Positions 35,290-47,034 of a stretch of 64,000 nucleotides of DNA are shown here, one piece after another; position 1 is the first letter of the stretch, and every line of letters begins with the position of its first letter. The notes beneath the pieces were generated by a model. That model saw nothing but the letters and a program-made list of their open reading frames with translations. It searched no databases and was not told where the DNA came from. A program made the position numbers and the translations under genes. This DNA is from Epiperipatus broadwayi (lineage: Eukaryota > Onychophora > Udeonychophora > Euonychophora > Peripatidae). Location of the stretch: the NCBI GenBank assembly GCA_028023455.1, contig JAQFVV010000316.1, forward strand, positions 812,783 through 876,782. Direction: 5' to 3'.

Positions 35290-35375
35290 CTGTCAGGAAA
35301 CCCCCCCCCCATACTTCTGACCATGGTTTCATGCTTTGACATTCCTTAGAGAGGCGCTAGGGTAGGTTATTAAAT
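35290..35375 (-). repeat. degenerate hammerhead, relative of the 369-bp retrozyme
   Basis: On the minus strand: CCCTAGCGCCTCT, CTAAGGA (core CUGANGA with one G-to-A change), stem II ATG/CAT around TCAAAG, GAAAC, CATG, GTC, AGAAG. Stem III ACCATGGT equals that of the inverted retrozyme copy at 13.98 kb; the outer CCCTAG block is shared, and stem I CCTCT/AGAAG pairs with one mismatch. Stem II differs in sequence from the retrozyme (TGC/GCA) yet still pairs, a compensatory pattern. It is followed by a C11 run. It is probably inactive because of the core substitution. Confidence 0.55.
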
Positions 35376-35379
35376 ATTT

Positions 35380-36180
35380 TGCAACGTTTAATCTAATGGT
35401 ATTCTAAAATATCTATTTAATAACAATTATTAAAAAAAGAAAAGTATTTCAGTTCATAATCAAATGTGGGAATTTTAAACCTCATTCAAAGGAAAGGTAC
35501 ATGATCTTATCCTCTGAGTTTTTATTATATCAACATTATCTGTTAACTAAGAGGACAGCTTGATCTGATCCTAGATGTGTCTTCATTTTATCGCCATGAT
35601 CAGCCACCTAAGAGTATATTTCTTTTCTCATGGTAATATTTTCGCAATAACACCCATTACTAGTTTTATTTTTATTTGTTAGTAGTAGATAATTCATAAA
35701 ATTTATTTGAAATTATAAATGATTTGATTAATTATTTAATAATGAGCTTAGTTTATCCTTAAATCTAGGTAGTATAGCTTAGGGCTTGAAGTCAAAGATA
35801 TCCATTTTGAGAGATGCTGTCTGGTGTGTGTGTATGGGAGAATATTGGCCTTTATATTAAGATACACATTTTTTTAGTAGCGGATTATGTTAGATTGTTG
35901 ATAGTAAAGGAAAAGTATCTTCACTTGAGTATAATCGTTATTTATCCAAGGCCTGGTTTATTATAATAAATATATATTAGAAAATATTCACGGATTTTGT
36001 AGATGCAAATATTAAAAATCTAAAGGAATATATATATATATTGTTAAATCTTTAATGCAACATATATCATGTTTTCTGTTTTTATTTTATATGTTACCAC
36101 ATGATATAAAAAAACCGACCATTCTTAACAGGTCACAAATTTTGAGTTTATTTACTCTTCTCATCTGCATTAGAAATAGT
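35380..36180. other. AT-rich stretch without recognised genes
   Basis: Nothing recognised. Confidence 0.5.
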
Positions 36181-36292
36181 TTTTTTTTTTCACATGTCAT
36201 ACCATCGGCCGGAAGGCGAACCCACAACAGTCTGCAGCCAACTACTTGCTTGCAAGGCGGCTGCGATGACCTCTCGGCTAACAACGCTTGAC
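36180..36292 (-). mobile_element. tRNA-derived SINE (SINE-A', long variable arm)
   Basis: Minus strand: starts GTCAAGCGTTGTTAGCCGAG, A-box TAGCCGAGAGG, long variable-arm segment (GTAGTTGGCTGCAGACTGTTG), B-box-like GGTTCGCCTTCC, ends GACATGTG followed by an A-run. A 12-bp direct repeat CTGCATTAGAAA at 36165-36176 and 36292-36303 brackets it as the target duplication. Overlapping open frames on both strands (36055-36291, 36087-36284) are artefacts of the insertion. Confidence 0.9.
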
Positions 36293-36595
36293 TGCATTAG
36301 AAACAATTAATGCTCAAAATAGGTACTCTGGAAAGATTGGTCAATTTTTATTATATGGACAAGCATAAAATAAAAAAAAATACGGTAGATGGTGCATTGA
36401 AGATTTAATATTACTTATTTAAGATATACTAATAAATTGTGTATGTGTGTATAAATGCTTTATTTATTATGAAAATCTAAATGTACGTTATACATTTTAC
36501 TGAATAAATTATAAACATTGTTTTTCTCCTATTAAATTTGATACAGATTCCATAATATTTAAATCTTTTATCTTTAGTTGTAAAGTTATATATAA

Positions 36596-36700
36596 ATATA
36601 GAGGATGCGAACTCAGACTTTCAAGCACTCTTCAATTATCCACACTATCTCATACTACCGAACTACACGATCACACACATGTAGAAAAGATACGTATGTA
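36596..36700 (-). repeat. FB1 outer-arm fragment
   Basis: Matches the FB1 outer arm in the left-arm orientation: AACTCAGACTTTCAAGCACT, CACACTATCTCATACTAC, GATCACACACATGT. Truncated on the inner side; followed by a CACACACA run. Confidence 0.7.
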
Positions 36701-37398
36701 CACGCACACACACACATAAAATTTCAATTAATCAAGTAGGCTGCAAATTATGACTTTATTCAAAATTAGATTTTTTTTTAAAATTTCATATTTAGATTAA
36801 ATTATAATGGTTAATAAAATTCCATCTGAAATATTGATAATTAGTGCAATCTAGTAGCGCTGATAAAGGCAAGATGAATTTTTTTACAAAAATATTTATA
36901 AATCGTACTAAAAATAATACAATAAAGAGGAAAAAGCAAGTTCAATTTTTTTTTTAATATAGAAAATCAAAATAAAAGATGATATATTAAAAAAAAAGAT
37001 TAATGAGTATGAAATTTAAAAAAAAAAAATATTAGTTTTTAAAAATACTACATTGAAAATGAAGATAATTAATATGAGCGTAGTTTTTTTCTTTTTTCTT
37101 TTTGTCATTATATATATAAACTATTTCAATATCAGCGTAGTTTTTTTTTATTTTTATCATTGTATACATAAAAACTATTGCTATACTTATTAATCTGAAA
37201 ACTACTTCATAGACAAAAGTTGTTTAAAAATAGTTAATAAAGTTTATTTAACAGGATCAAATTTACCCAGGAGCGTAAAAAATCCCTTACGTGTATTAGA
37301 ATATGTGTATCAGCAATTCAGACTATTTAATGCTAAACAATAAATATGGTAATAATAAAAAGATTTAAAACATTGCTTAATTGCATGAATAAATAATC
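36701..37398. other. AT-rich stretch without recognised genes
   Basis: Nothing recognised. Two similar GCGTAGTTTTTTT-ATTATATA blocks lie near 37078 and 37135. Confidence 0.5.
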
Positions 37399-37412
37399 AA
37401 AAAGTTTGTCAT

Positions 37413-37513
37413 GTCAAGCATTGGTGGTCGAGAGGTCAGCGATAGCTGCTTTACAAGCAGTTGTCCCGGGTTAGCGGGTTCGCTTCCCGCTGATGCTATG
37501 ACACATGAGAAAA
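37413..37513 (+). mobile_element. tRNA-derived SINE (SINE-A), with target duplication
   Basis: Starts GTCAAGCATTGGTGGTCGAG, carries CTGC-TTTACAA-GCAG as anticodon arm (TAC position), B-box-like GGTTCGCTTCC, ends GACACATGAGAAA. A perfect 14-bp direct repeat AAAAAGTTTGTCAT at 37399-37412 and 37514-37527 brackets it, showing insertion by target-primed reverse transcription. The identical end GACACATGAG(A)n in all copies marks the family's 3' end. The 61-codon frame beginning in it is not a gene. Confidence 0.95.
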
Positions 37514-37529
37514 AAAAAGTTTGTCATTT

Positions 37530-39022
37530 GGAAAGTCATGTGATTTTAAACAAAAATGTCAGAATTGAGTTTAATTTAGGAACAGTTAGTTCTTGAATCA
37601 GTCATTCTAGCAACCCCTTTAAATCAGCAAAATTCATGATATGAGATTATACAATTTATTGCATAAAAATATTAGATTATTCAAAACGTTGAATTCAAAT
37701 TGTTGACTATTGACACAAAGTACCTTTAACATTATATCAACCAGTGAATGATTTTTGAAAGGAAAGATCGTTCATTAATAAAATACTACATTTCATTTCT
37801 CATAAATCACGTTGGACTACAATAGTATGTCATAGATATGTTTATTTTTGCATCTACTACTATCATCTTGGTTCCATTATCTCTGAATGTAACATCATTG
37901 AACAAAGAGAAATAACTCACCTAATATCTGAATTGGTGTTTAGACTTTGGAAAATAGTGTCACAGATAGATTCACTATTAAACCAGTGCACTTCAATAAT
38001 TCAGCTAAATAAATTGCAAATTGATTTTTACTTACTTCTTCTAACTGGATGTTCCTAAGTTAAATCTCTATAAGGAATAAAAAGTTGGTATGAAATATAA
38101 TAATAATGAATCGAATGCCAGTAAATAAAAAAGTTTGTACCGTGAAATTATTCTTATGCAGTTTATCATGGTGATAGAGTGATAGACTTGAGAAGTAAGG
38201 ATTATTAGATTGAAGCTCAACCTGTCATTTCTGGTACTCAAACATCATGTGACCTTCTGAGCAACAAACCATTAGATTATTTTTTATTGTCACATGAATG
38301 CATGTTACAATTCAAAGCAAGATTCTTCTATTTTGTTCTTTTTCAAATTATTCACCTTCTGACTTAACGGCAAACAGAAGATTGTTGTCACATGATGACT
38401 ACTGTTACATCAGTGACTAATGTCACAAATGTGACATGTCATGTAGATGATTAATGCCACCAAGATGACTGATATTGCACCATCTAATAAGAATGTTATA
38501 AACTAATGTATTGGCTGTTTTCTGCAGATATTAAATACCATGAATAAAGAACATACATTATTCTTCAGAAAAGCAATAATTGTTTGAACAAATTGCTTTC
38601 CTATTTATTTACACTTACAAAAGTCAAATAAACAAGTAATTTTGATTTATATATTTGATGAAGTTATAATAATATGTGTGATATTTAGTACATGCATGAT
38701 GTATAAATTTAATAAAAATCTTTGACTTTACAGACAATACTATTATTGACACTAATTTGGGTTCATAGTTTTATGTTTTTACTTAATAGCCGAAAATAAA
38801 TAAAAAATTCAAGAGTTTTCAGCCTTTCACTTTAATTATGAACTGCTTGCACTTAAATAATATTTACATACATTACTACCAATTCATAAGATCTGAAAAA
38901 TTACTTTGTAGTAAATCAAAAGATTTTGCATTGTTGATTTATAAATAATATGCGGTGAGTTAAATGTGATGATATTTAAAGCTTCACACTCTTAAGTCAA
39001 AAATGCTTCAGACTGGCTTAGG

Positions 39023-39053
<31 letters not shown>

Positions 39054-39630
39054 TTAAGTAAAGAGAAAGGTGGAACCATCTTTTTCTTATAAAATCTATG
39101 TCTTGTGTTGTGACTTAAAAGCTCCCTATACTGCCACCATTACATCTGGTTGGCTGTCATATAAGCATTCTAAAAGCGCATGCAAGAAGTTTTCAGCCTT
39201 TCACTTTAATTAAAAAACTCCTTTCTAAGTTTATAAAAATTGTGTTGAAGCATAAATGCTGATAAAAAATATAAATACTAAAAAAGTAAAACTGCATATA
39301 GAAAGATTATCCTAATTGTTTTCAATTGCAATTCTGATGGAAAAGTTCCATCTAATGATACCAATATTTTATTATTATGTTAAAATAATATAGTATTTTA
39401 TTTGGCTAACAAATTTGTTTCTTGCTTTATTGTGATTGTTTCATGGGTGGGTATTGTCATAACTAGGCAGTACATTTCAAGAAACCAAAGCCTAGTACAT
39501 CATTTGTATTACTTAACAATGCAATCTTAGTGTGACTTAGGTGAAAGTAATGATGGAGATGCAAAATGGTTTTACTAATTTTTACTAAACTAGCTTGGAA
39601 TAACAACATTTGTCTAAAATTCTTTATTAA
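37530..39630. other. AT-rich stretch with small repeats
   Basis: About 38207-38265 is an inverted copy of the low-copy segment seen at 9.7 and 21.35 kb. The 25-base block AGTTTTCAGCCTTTCACTTT plus AATTA occurs at about 38814 and 39189. A TA run lies at 39023-39048. Several TGTCACATGATGACT-like motifs cluster at 38385-38480. No gene recognised. Confidence 0.5.
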
Positions 39631-39635
39631 TTATT

Positions 39636-39925
39636 ATATAGGGTTGAGCACAGACTTTCACATGACCTACCACTCTCCACACTATCTCATAAATCTGATA
39701 CACTTGAATACATATGTGTTGAAAAAATAAATAATCATCAATATACGTATTTCATGCTAAACCAGCAATCATCAGTTGGTCCAGATTATCATCTCTACAC
39801 ATATATGCTATAAGTGCTCAGATATATATTAAGATAGCCAATCCTCATGCTTTAATGGACAGGCTTCAATCTATTCCACACTCCAACTCTTCAACCACCC
39901 ATCCAATTGAAAATCTGATTAATTA
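39636..39925 (-). repeat. FB1 solo arm
   Basis: Left-arm orientation: TATATAGGGTTGAGCACAGA, CACTCTCCACACTATCTCAT, AAATAATCATCAATATACGT, TGCTAAACCAGCAATCATCA, CCAGATTATCATCTCTACAC, TAAGATAGCCAATCC, and CCAACTCTTCAACCACCCAT. It stops at CCAATTGAAAATCTGATTA, before the innermost part of the complete copy's arm. Confidence 0.8.
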
Positions 39926-40399
39926 TTGTTATGCTTTTGTATCAAATAAATCAAATATTTATATCTAGTTAAAAATTAAATACTGCCTAATGCTGTACTA
40001 GTAATTATAAATAAAATGGAAATTCATATAACGTTACAATACTAGCCCCCAATTTTTTTTTTTTACTAAAATTGTTCCACATTCATGATTTCATATATTG
40101 ACAAATGTACCTTTTTAAGTGAAATTCAACAAAAAATACTACATATATATTCAAACAAAATATCTTTCTCATCATTCACTTCACCAACCAACTTCCTTTA
40201 ACATCAAAGGATGTCTTCATGAGATATATGGCTTCAGATTCAAAAAAAAATATCATCAATGTTTTTTTTTTCAATTCACTTATTATTACCCAAGTCACAC
40301 TTTTCTTTATTTTTGCAGTAAATATCCTATAAATACAATTTATCCAAACCACTTCAAACACTTTTTAGCAAAACTCTTTATTTGTACATATACATATAC

Positions 40400-40427
40400 G
40401 TTTCGACTGATCTGCAGTCTTCTTCAG
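40400..40427 (-). ncRNA. hammerhead-like motif, left pLTR
   Basis: Minus strand CTGAAGA, then A, then GACTG-CAGAT-CAGTC (perfect 5-bp hairpin), then GAAAC. This is the CUGANGA / stem II / GAAA arrangement of hammerheads with a well-formed stem II. A stem III CGTAT/ATATG followed by GTA is possible downstream, but I could not find a convincing stem I, so self-cleavage is uncertain. Confidence 0.5.
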
Positions 40428-40814
40428 AGCTATGATATATTGAACAAAATAAAATAAAATACATAACTATATAATAATACCATAAAAAATCTAAGCAACA
40501 AAAAGCTAAAAACAACATAAAATATATAAAAAAAACAACTAAAAAAAAACAACTAATAAAACTGAAATAAATAATCAAACCCCCCAAAAAATAATCCAGT
40601 TAATATAAAATAAAGTAAAATATACAAACATAAATATAAATTATACATGTGTATTCCTAACTGTATATATATATATATATATTCAAGGACAATTATTAAT
40701 CTAAATATATTATCTATTTCTAATATTATTAACAAACTCCTAATTATAATCTAATAATTAGGAGATTGTTAATAATAATAAAAATAGATAATATATTTAG
40801 ATTGATAGTTGTCC

Positions 40815-40850
<36 letters not shown>

Positions 40851-41083
40851 TTAGGAATACACATGTATAAAATTAGGAATACACATGTATAATTTATATT
40901 TAGGTTGTATATTTTATTTTATTTTATATTAACTGGATTATTTTATTTGGGTTTGATTATTTATTTCAGTTTCATTAGTTTTATATATATATATATTATG
41001 TTGTTTTTAGTTTTTTATTGTTTATAATTTTTATGGTATTATTATATAGATATGTATTTTATTTTGTTCATTATAGCATAGCT

Positions 41084-41111
41084 CTGAAGAAGAACGCAGA
41101 ACGGTTGAAAC
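41084..41111 (+). ncRNA. hammerhead-like motif, right pLTR (weaker)
   Basis: CTGAAGA ... GAAAC is conserved, but stem II has weakened to about three pairs (AAC/GTT) compared with the left copy. Confidence 0.35.
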
Positions 41112-41335
41112 TTAGGTGTATGTATATATGTACAAATAAAGAGTTTTGCTAAAAAGTGTTCACTTATTATTATTTTTTTTTTTATAAAAAATAACCACTG
41201 CATTGTCAAATAATATTTTATGACCAGTATTCAGTTCATGAATATACAAAGTTGAATTTTGATATCTATTTTTAACTCTACACTTATGAACTTTTTAACT
41301 CATTCATTAAGACTTAATTTACTTTGACCTATATG

Positions 41336-41371
41336 AAGTGAATGATGGGAAGAATATATATATATTGTACA

Positions 41372-41416
<45 letters not shown>

Positions 41417-41555
41417 ATATATATATATATTGTATGTTTTATTACATTTCACTTGCAAAGGTGTATTTGTTAATAGATGAAATCATGGTTGTGGGAGAAT
41501 TTTAATAAAATTTTGTTTTTTGGCTGGTGTTGTAATGTTATATGAATTATAGTTA
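41336..41555 (+). repeat. PLE 3' UTR, plus strand, with TA expansion
   Basis: Starts with the end of the PLE reading frame (AAG TGA) and ATGATGGGAAG. TA-rich runs at about 41355-41434 have expanded inside the UTR. Then come ACATTTCACTTGCAAAGG, AATAGATGAAATCATGGTTG and the AATTTTAATAAAATTTTG block shared with 60.55-60.62 kb. It ends near GTAATGTTATATGAATTATAG. Confidence 0.75.
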
Positions 41556-41732
41556 AAGATATAAATAAGTTTTAAACCATAAAAAAAAAGGAACATAGCA
41601 AATAAGTATAGAAAAATATGGTTAAAAATGAAATAGATGGCCTATTATTTTATGAAGCGATATGAAAGCAAATAAGTAATTTGATTTTATACTTCATTCA
41701 TTAAATATTTGTATTTTTGGTTCTTTATTATT

Positions 41733-41921
41733 TTCCAACTGATGATGTATTACCCTGAAGCCATATCAGTCTGATCTTTAGATCTTTAAGATAACATCTC
41801 CAAGTGATTTGTGGACAAATGCAATCACTAAAATTTGTCCGCAAATCACATGGACCTGGCACATTAAAGATCACAAGATCAGACTGATATGGCTTCAGGG
41901 TAATACACCATTGGTTGGGGA
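41733..41921. repeat. MITE-like inverted repeat, ~190 bp
   Basis: Arms of about 54 bases: CCAACTGATGATGTATTACC ... CTGAAGCCATATCAGTCTGATC on the left and its reverse complement ending ATACACCATTGGTTGG on the right. A second inner hairpin is nested inside: TGATTTGTGGACAAAT against ATTTGTCCGCAAATCA. No coding capacity. The minus-strand 69-codon frame across it is an artefact. Confidence 0.82.
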
Positions 41922-43555
41922 AAAAATGTACAAGCATGCGTCAAAATAATTTAGAAATTAAAAGTAATTAAGTTTAAGTTTGATAATTTAGAAATTGAAA
42001 GTAATTAAGTGTAAATTTTATAATTGTACAAATTTTTTTTTGTAAATTTAAAATAAATAGACAAATAAAGAACACTTTTCACGATTATCTGGCATTATTA
42101 ATGGCAACCTGGACAATAACTTAAAATGTACTCTATATTACGAATTTTTATACCAAAAAAAAAGAAAGAAATTTACTTGCTTGAAAAATTATCTTATCTT
42201 TACAACATTTCCCTTGGTATTTAACTCAATTATTCATGTTAAAAATATATAAAACAAACAATTTGAAAATGTGTCTCATTTTTTGACTGAAAATTAGAAA
42301 AGCCAGCGCATAGTGCTGGAATGGGCAGGGGGGGGGACCTCTGATGTTTTTGATGGGCTGAAGGCATGGCCAATATTATGCTCAATTATAAAATACAGCA
42401 CACTTTGCTGTAGTCTAAAAAAACCTATATTATTATTTACAAAACCACCAACAATGCCAGACATTGTATTACTCTCATAGCTGTAATTTTTATAATTGCG
42501 GATGAATCTTTTAAAAAAAATTTTCTATATAATATAATTCAGAAATTAAAAATATAATTAATTAATTGTACTTTTTATAATTGCAGACGAATTTACAAAA
42601 ATAATATACATCAAAATGAAACTTACTTACAAATAGCATCAACTGCGGTGGACTAGTAATCACAAAAGACAGATAAATGATAAAATTTCCCCAAGCTCTC
42701 TCCGATTTTTAAATCTTGCGGGTCAAAAAAATCCAAAAATTGGATTAATCATGTCAGTATCTTGGTTGCCATGACAACATTGTTATGTTATGATCGACAA
42801 TGTCTACCGGAAGGAAAATCGGTAAGTATAAAACGTCATTGGTTGAATAATACTAAAGTACCGTATTTTTATATGTTTTTAAAAATTGGCTACTAAAATT
42901 ATTAATTTTTTAAAAATAAAACGTTTTTAATCGTTTGCATGTCATTTAATTAATGATAAGACAAATTAATTATTATTTCAATTAGAATGAGAATACATAA
43001 TTTAAAATAGATAGATGATATATAATCAGTGAGAAAATGAGGGAAAATAGTGAAATCCACAGATTGGTTCAAATATGATTTATATATATTTGTACTTATC
43101 ATGGAACTAATATTCCTATAACCATTTTGTCAAAAAAACTTGAAATTAAGAATAATCAGCATTAGATTGAATTCCAAATCAAACATAGTAAACACATGCA
43201 TATTTATTTATATATTTTATGATTATAAAACTTTGGTGATGCTAAATCATTTAGTGAAAGGAATCTTGGCACTTGAAGGAATATATTAATGAAAGTTATT
43301 GAGAATTGTATGAAAGCAAAAATTTCCAATAAATAATAGTACAAAAAAATGAATCCAGACATTTTCTTGAAGAAAGTTATAGAAATGAAATTACTATTAT
43401 TTGCTATATATGCCAAATAATTAATAATCAGAAAATTAAAAATCCTAACTTTCAGTATTGCGTAATGCATGAATAAAAAAAACATGCCATGGATATAAAT
43501 AAATAATAAATTGATGTGTAATTAATTTGCATTTTCTTAGATATTCTTGCAAGAT
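41922..43555. repeat. AT-rich stretch containing a copy of the 51-kb MITE interior
   Basis: About 42270-42400 (GTCTCATTTTTTGACTGAAA, AGAAAAGCCAGCGCATAGTG, CTGGAATGGGCAGG, then CATGGCCAAT and ATGCTCAATTATAAAATACA) matches the interior of the inverted-repeat element at 51069-51317. The terminal arms are not recognisable here, so this is either a decayed copy or a donor segment. Nothing else recognised. Confidence 0.6.
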
Positions 43556-43559
43556 ATAG

Positions 43560-43785
43560 ACAAAGAAATTACCCGAAAAAAGAATAAAGCATTAAGCACA
43601 TGGTTTCTGGACAATTGAAATCTTAAACTGTATTCCAAGAGATTGTAAAAGACCCAGAAAGAGACCACATGTGAGATGGATGGATGTGAAGAAGAGAAGC
43701 TAAAGATCGGAGAAGAAGGATTGAACTTGGAGAGACCTTCATCCTGCAGTGGATTGACAATGGTTGATGATGATGATGATTATGT
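43560..43785 (+). repeat. RTE-like LINE 3' end with GAT tail
   Basis: The block GATTGTAAAAGACCCAGAAAG, GAGACCACATGTGAGATGGA, GATCGGAGAAGAAGGATTGA, TTCATCCTGCAGTGGATTG, then GATGATGATGATGATTATG recurs inverted at 59.26-59.44 kb, shortened at 56.36-56.49 kb, and at the end of the 57.6-58.4 kb pseudogene. Translated with stops it gives DPERDHM-DGWM, the position of the GRP--RW-D motif near the RTE C-terminus. The GAT microsatellite tail is typical of RTE-type LINEs. Strongly 5'-truncated. Confidence 0.8.
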
Positions 43786-43789
43786 AGGT

Positions 43790-45805
43790 TAGATGTTAAT
43801 CACACTATTAGTTAAAGTATTTCTTAGTTAATTTGCATATACTGAATATAAAAACCATGTCTATGTGATTGATAATTTTCTGCTGTTAAGATCAAAGAAT
43901 TTGAGAGTTTCTGGTTCTACAACAAAATAATATCATGCCAGAGCTGTTGATAATTGGTAAACCTTTGAATTTAAGGCTATTTGTAAGATGTAAATCAATA
44001 TTAGTTACTCTATTCTAGTGCCATATATTGTAAACTTGAAAAATTACTTATTACCAGATGATGTTATGCATTTAAATTCCCATCCCAAGACCAGATGCTG
44101 GCTTTTGATTTATTAAGTAGGCTTGTAATTGAAAGCTAAAAGTAATGCTGTTATGCAATATAACAAACACCTTTAACTCCATTTTACCAATCAGGCTAAA
44201 AGGAAAAAAAAATATATGACAGCCAGAAATTGGTTTGGAGATTGGGAAATCAAATGCATTAAGGCATTTTATAATCCCTAATTATTCAAGCTCATACAAA
44301 ATATCATTAAAGTAGTAAACAACTTTTGCTTTATTCTATATTACATGAGCTTGAGTAATTAATTAAGATATAAATGTGATTTCCATTTATACACTACATT
44401 TGAATGAAGTCATTAACAATTCAATTATTAGATATTTATATCTTCCATGTTATTAAATATTATGTACATATAATCATCAGAACAGCAAACTTTTTAAGCA
44501 ATGTTTATATTAATGCACTACCCTCTACTGTTAAACCTGTTTGTAAAGCAAAAAGAAATCCATTTTCATTTGTAGTCCCTAAGTCTTCTAAGGATACACG
44601 CCCAAACCAAAGTCTCACTCAATACAGATAATTATTTTATTTCATAACAGAGATTTCATTAAAATATTTTTATGAAGAAACAAACAAATATCCAATTTAT
44701 AAATATTGCTAGCAATATCATATCGCTAAAAAATAAACTATTCAATGGTTTTTATCATTCCAATGATTAAAATATATATAGAGGGAGTAAAATGTGTTAA
44801 TAAAGTAGCAAGCATTGGTAAATTCTTATTAATGATGATAACATAAATAACTCAACTTCAGACAATGACTTTAATGTGCAGTAACATATATATAAAGATA
44901 TTGCTGAAATGTATACTTGTGATTTAGCTTAATTATTGTCAGTGATCATGTGATCATTTTGACACCTGACTGAATTTGATCTTTTAATCAGAACACAAAG
45001 TTTGTATCTTGCATATTGTAGCAAAAGCACTACTGCGGACATTTGATTAACAAAAAGTTTCGTTGATTGATTATTCCATTTGATGAATTAGGCTGTGTGT
45101 TTTAATTAAGCAAATGGTTTATATCTGTAATATTGTCTTTACCTTTATAAATGGGTCACTGCTACATTGTCGCAACTTGCAGACGGAAGTTATTTACAAG
45201 TGAAATCTTTTTTGATTCAATTTTTCTCTTAATTTAATATTATTGTAAAAGTCTCTATTTCATGTTTGTAGGAAAGTAATGTTATATAGTTTTCGGTTTT
45301 AAAACAATTGTAATATATTATTTTAAAAATATTATCATTTATTATTAAATAAAAAAATGCTGTTAGAAAAATCAATATAAAGTCTTAATCAAGTTAATAA
45401 TTAAAATATAAAATTAGAAAAATCAATATAGTCTAATTAATGAAGTTAATAATTAAAAAAAAAAAAACAGTAAATAGAAAAAAATAACAGTAATGGATAA
45501 AAAAGATGTAATAATCAGCAGTTTGAAATGAAAAAAAAAATTAAAAAAATAATCAAAAAACTGGACAAAATAATAGGAATACTTGATCATACTCTCGCTA
45601 TATTTTTGCATGTAGCACATACATGGAAGTACTAAGAAAATATTAAATATATAGAAATTAATAAAAAAAAATGCTTTAGAGCATATGTAGCATATGCAAA
45701 TATCTATAGGTGTGTGTGTTAGAAGTATTTTCAATAAGTTTATAAGTTTATTTATATATACACATATCATTATATATATATAAACAAAAATCTGCCATAA
45801 AACTT
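43790..45805. other. AT-rich stretch without recognised genes
   Basis: Frames at 44404-44631 (75 codons) and 45453-45830 (minus, 125 codons, Tyr/Phe/Ile-rich) have no recognisable motif; the latter reflects A-rich sequence. No element recognised. Confidence 0.5.
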
Positions 45806-47030
<1,225 letters not shown>

Positions 47031-47034
47031 TTTC

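Larger units (their letters stand above)
40289..41158. mobile_element. 870-bp palindromic insertion with inverted PLE-type pLTRs
   Basis: The left half (about 40357-40747) and right half (about 40752-41158) are reverse complements with modest divergence and indels, centred on a TAATTAGGAG/CTCCTAATTA cross near 40735-40765. A perfect 14-bp target duplication TTCACTTATTATTA brackets it. Each half carries CTGAAGA ... GAAAC, the hammerhead-like signature of PLE terminal repeats, followed by ACAAATAAAGAGTTTTGCTA. The left half extends 68 bases further (minus-strand ...TGACTTGGG), so the minus orientation is the more complete. No ORF of note; long poly-basic frames in it are incidental. Inverted pLTRs are a known PLE configuration. 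Confidence 0.8.
40176..41335 (-). pseudogene. PLE GIY-YIG endonuclease, split by an insertion
   Basis: Minus-strand codons at about 41335-41173 correspond to YVGQSKFSLNERIKVHISRV through HELNTGHRILFNNA-VIFY of the 60.1-kb copy, here with substitutions and an A-run frameshift. Codons at about 40274-40176 continue with SELKKK, FESEAIYLMKTSFDVKGSWL and VK-stop. Between them lies the 870-bp palindrome flanked by a 14-bp duplication (TTCACTTATTATTA at 40275-40288 and 41159-41172). The N-terminal part (GIY block and everything upstream) is missing at the inversion point. Confidence 0.85.
39975..41560. mobile_element. nested Penelope-like complex
   Basis: A composite of three pieces. (1) A minus-strand PLE 3' segment: endonuclease residues from YVGQ-equivalent (near 41335) to the C-terminal LVK and stop (40176), then a 3' UTR to about 39985. 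(2) An 870-bp palindrome inserted in that endonuclease (40289-41158). (3) Adjoining at 41336, a plus-strand PLE 3' end beginning at its last codons (GAAGTGAATGATGGGAAG) and running to about 41555. The two PLE pieces thus face outward from a sharp inversion point at about 41335. Matching 3' UTR blocks (ATTTCACTT, GATGAAATCATG, AATTTTA) occur on both sides and in the 60.5-kb copy. An inverted 5' portion joined to a direct 3' portion is typical of PLE insertions. Confidence 0.82.

Noticed and set aside
40119-40735. Several 60-112 codon frames on both strands
   Set aside because: They cross the split PLE endonuclease and the palindromic insertion; only the ESEAIYLMKTSFDVKGSW segment on the minus strand is real retroelement coding.
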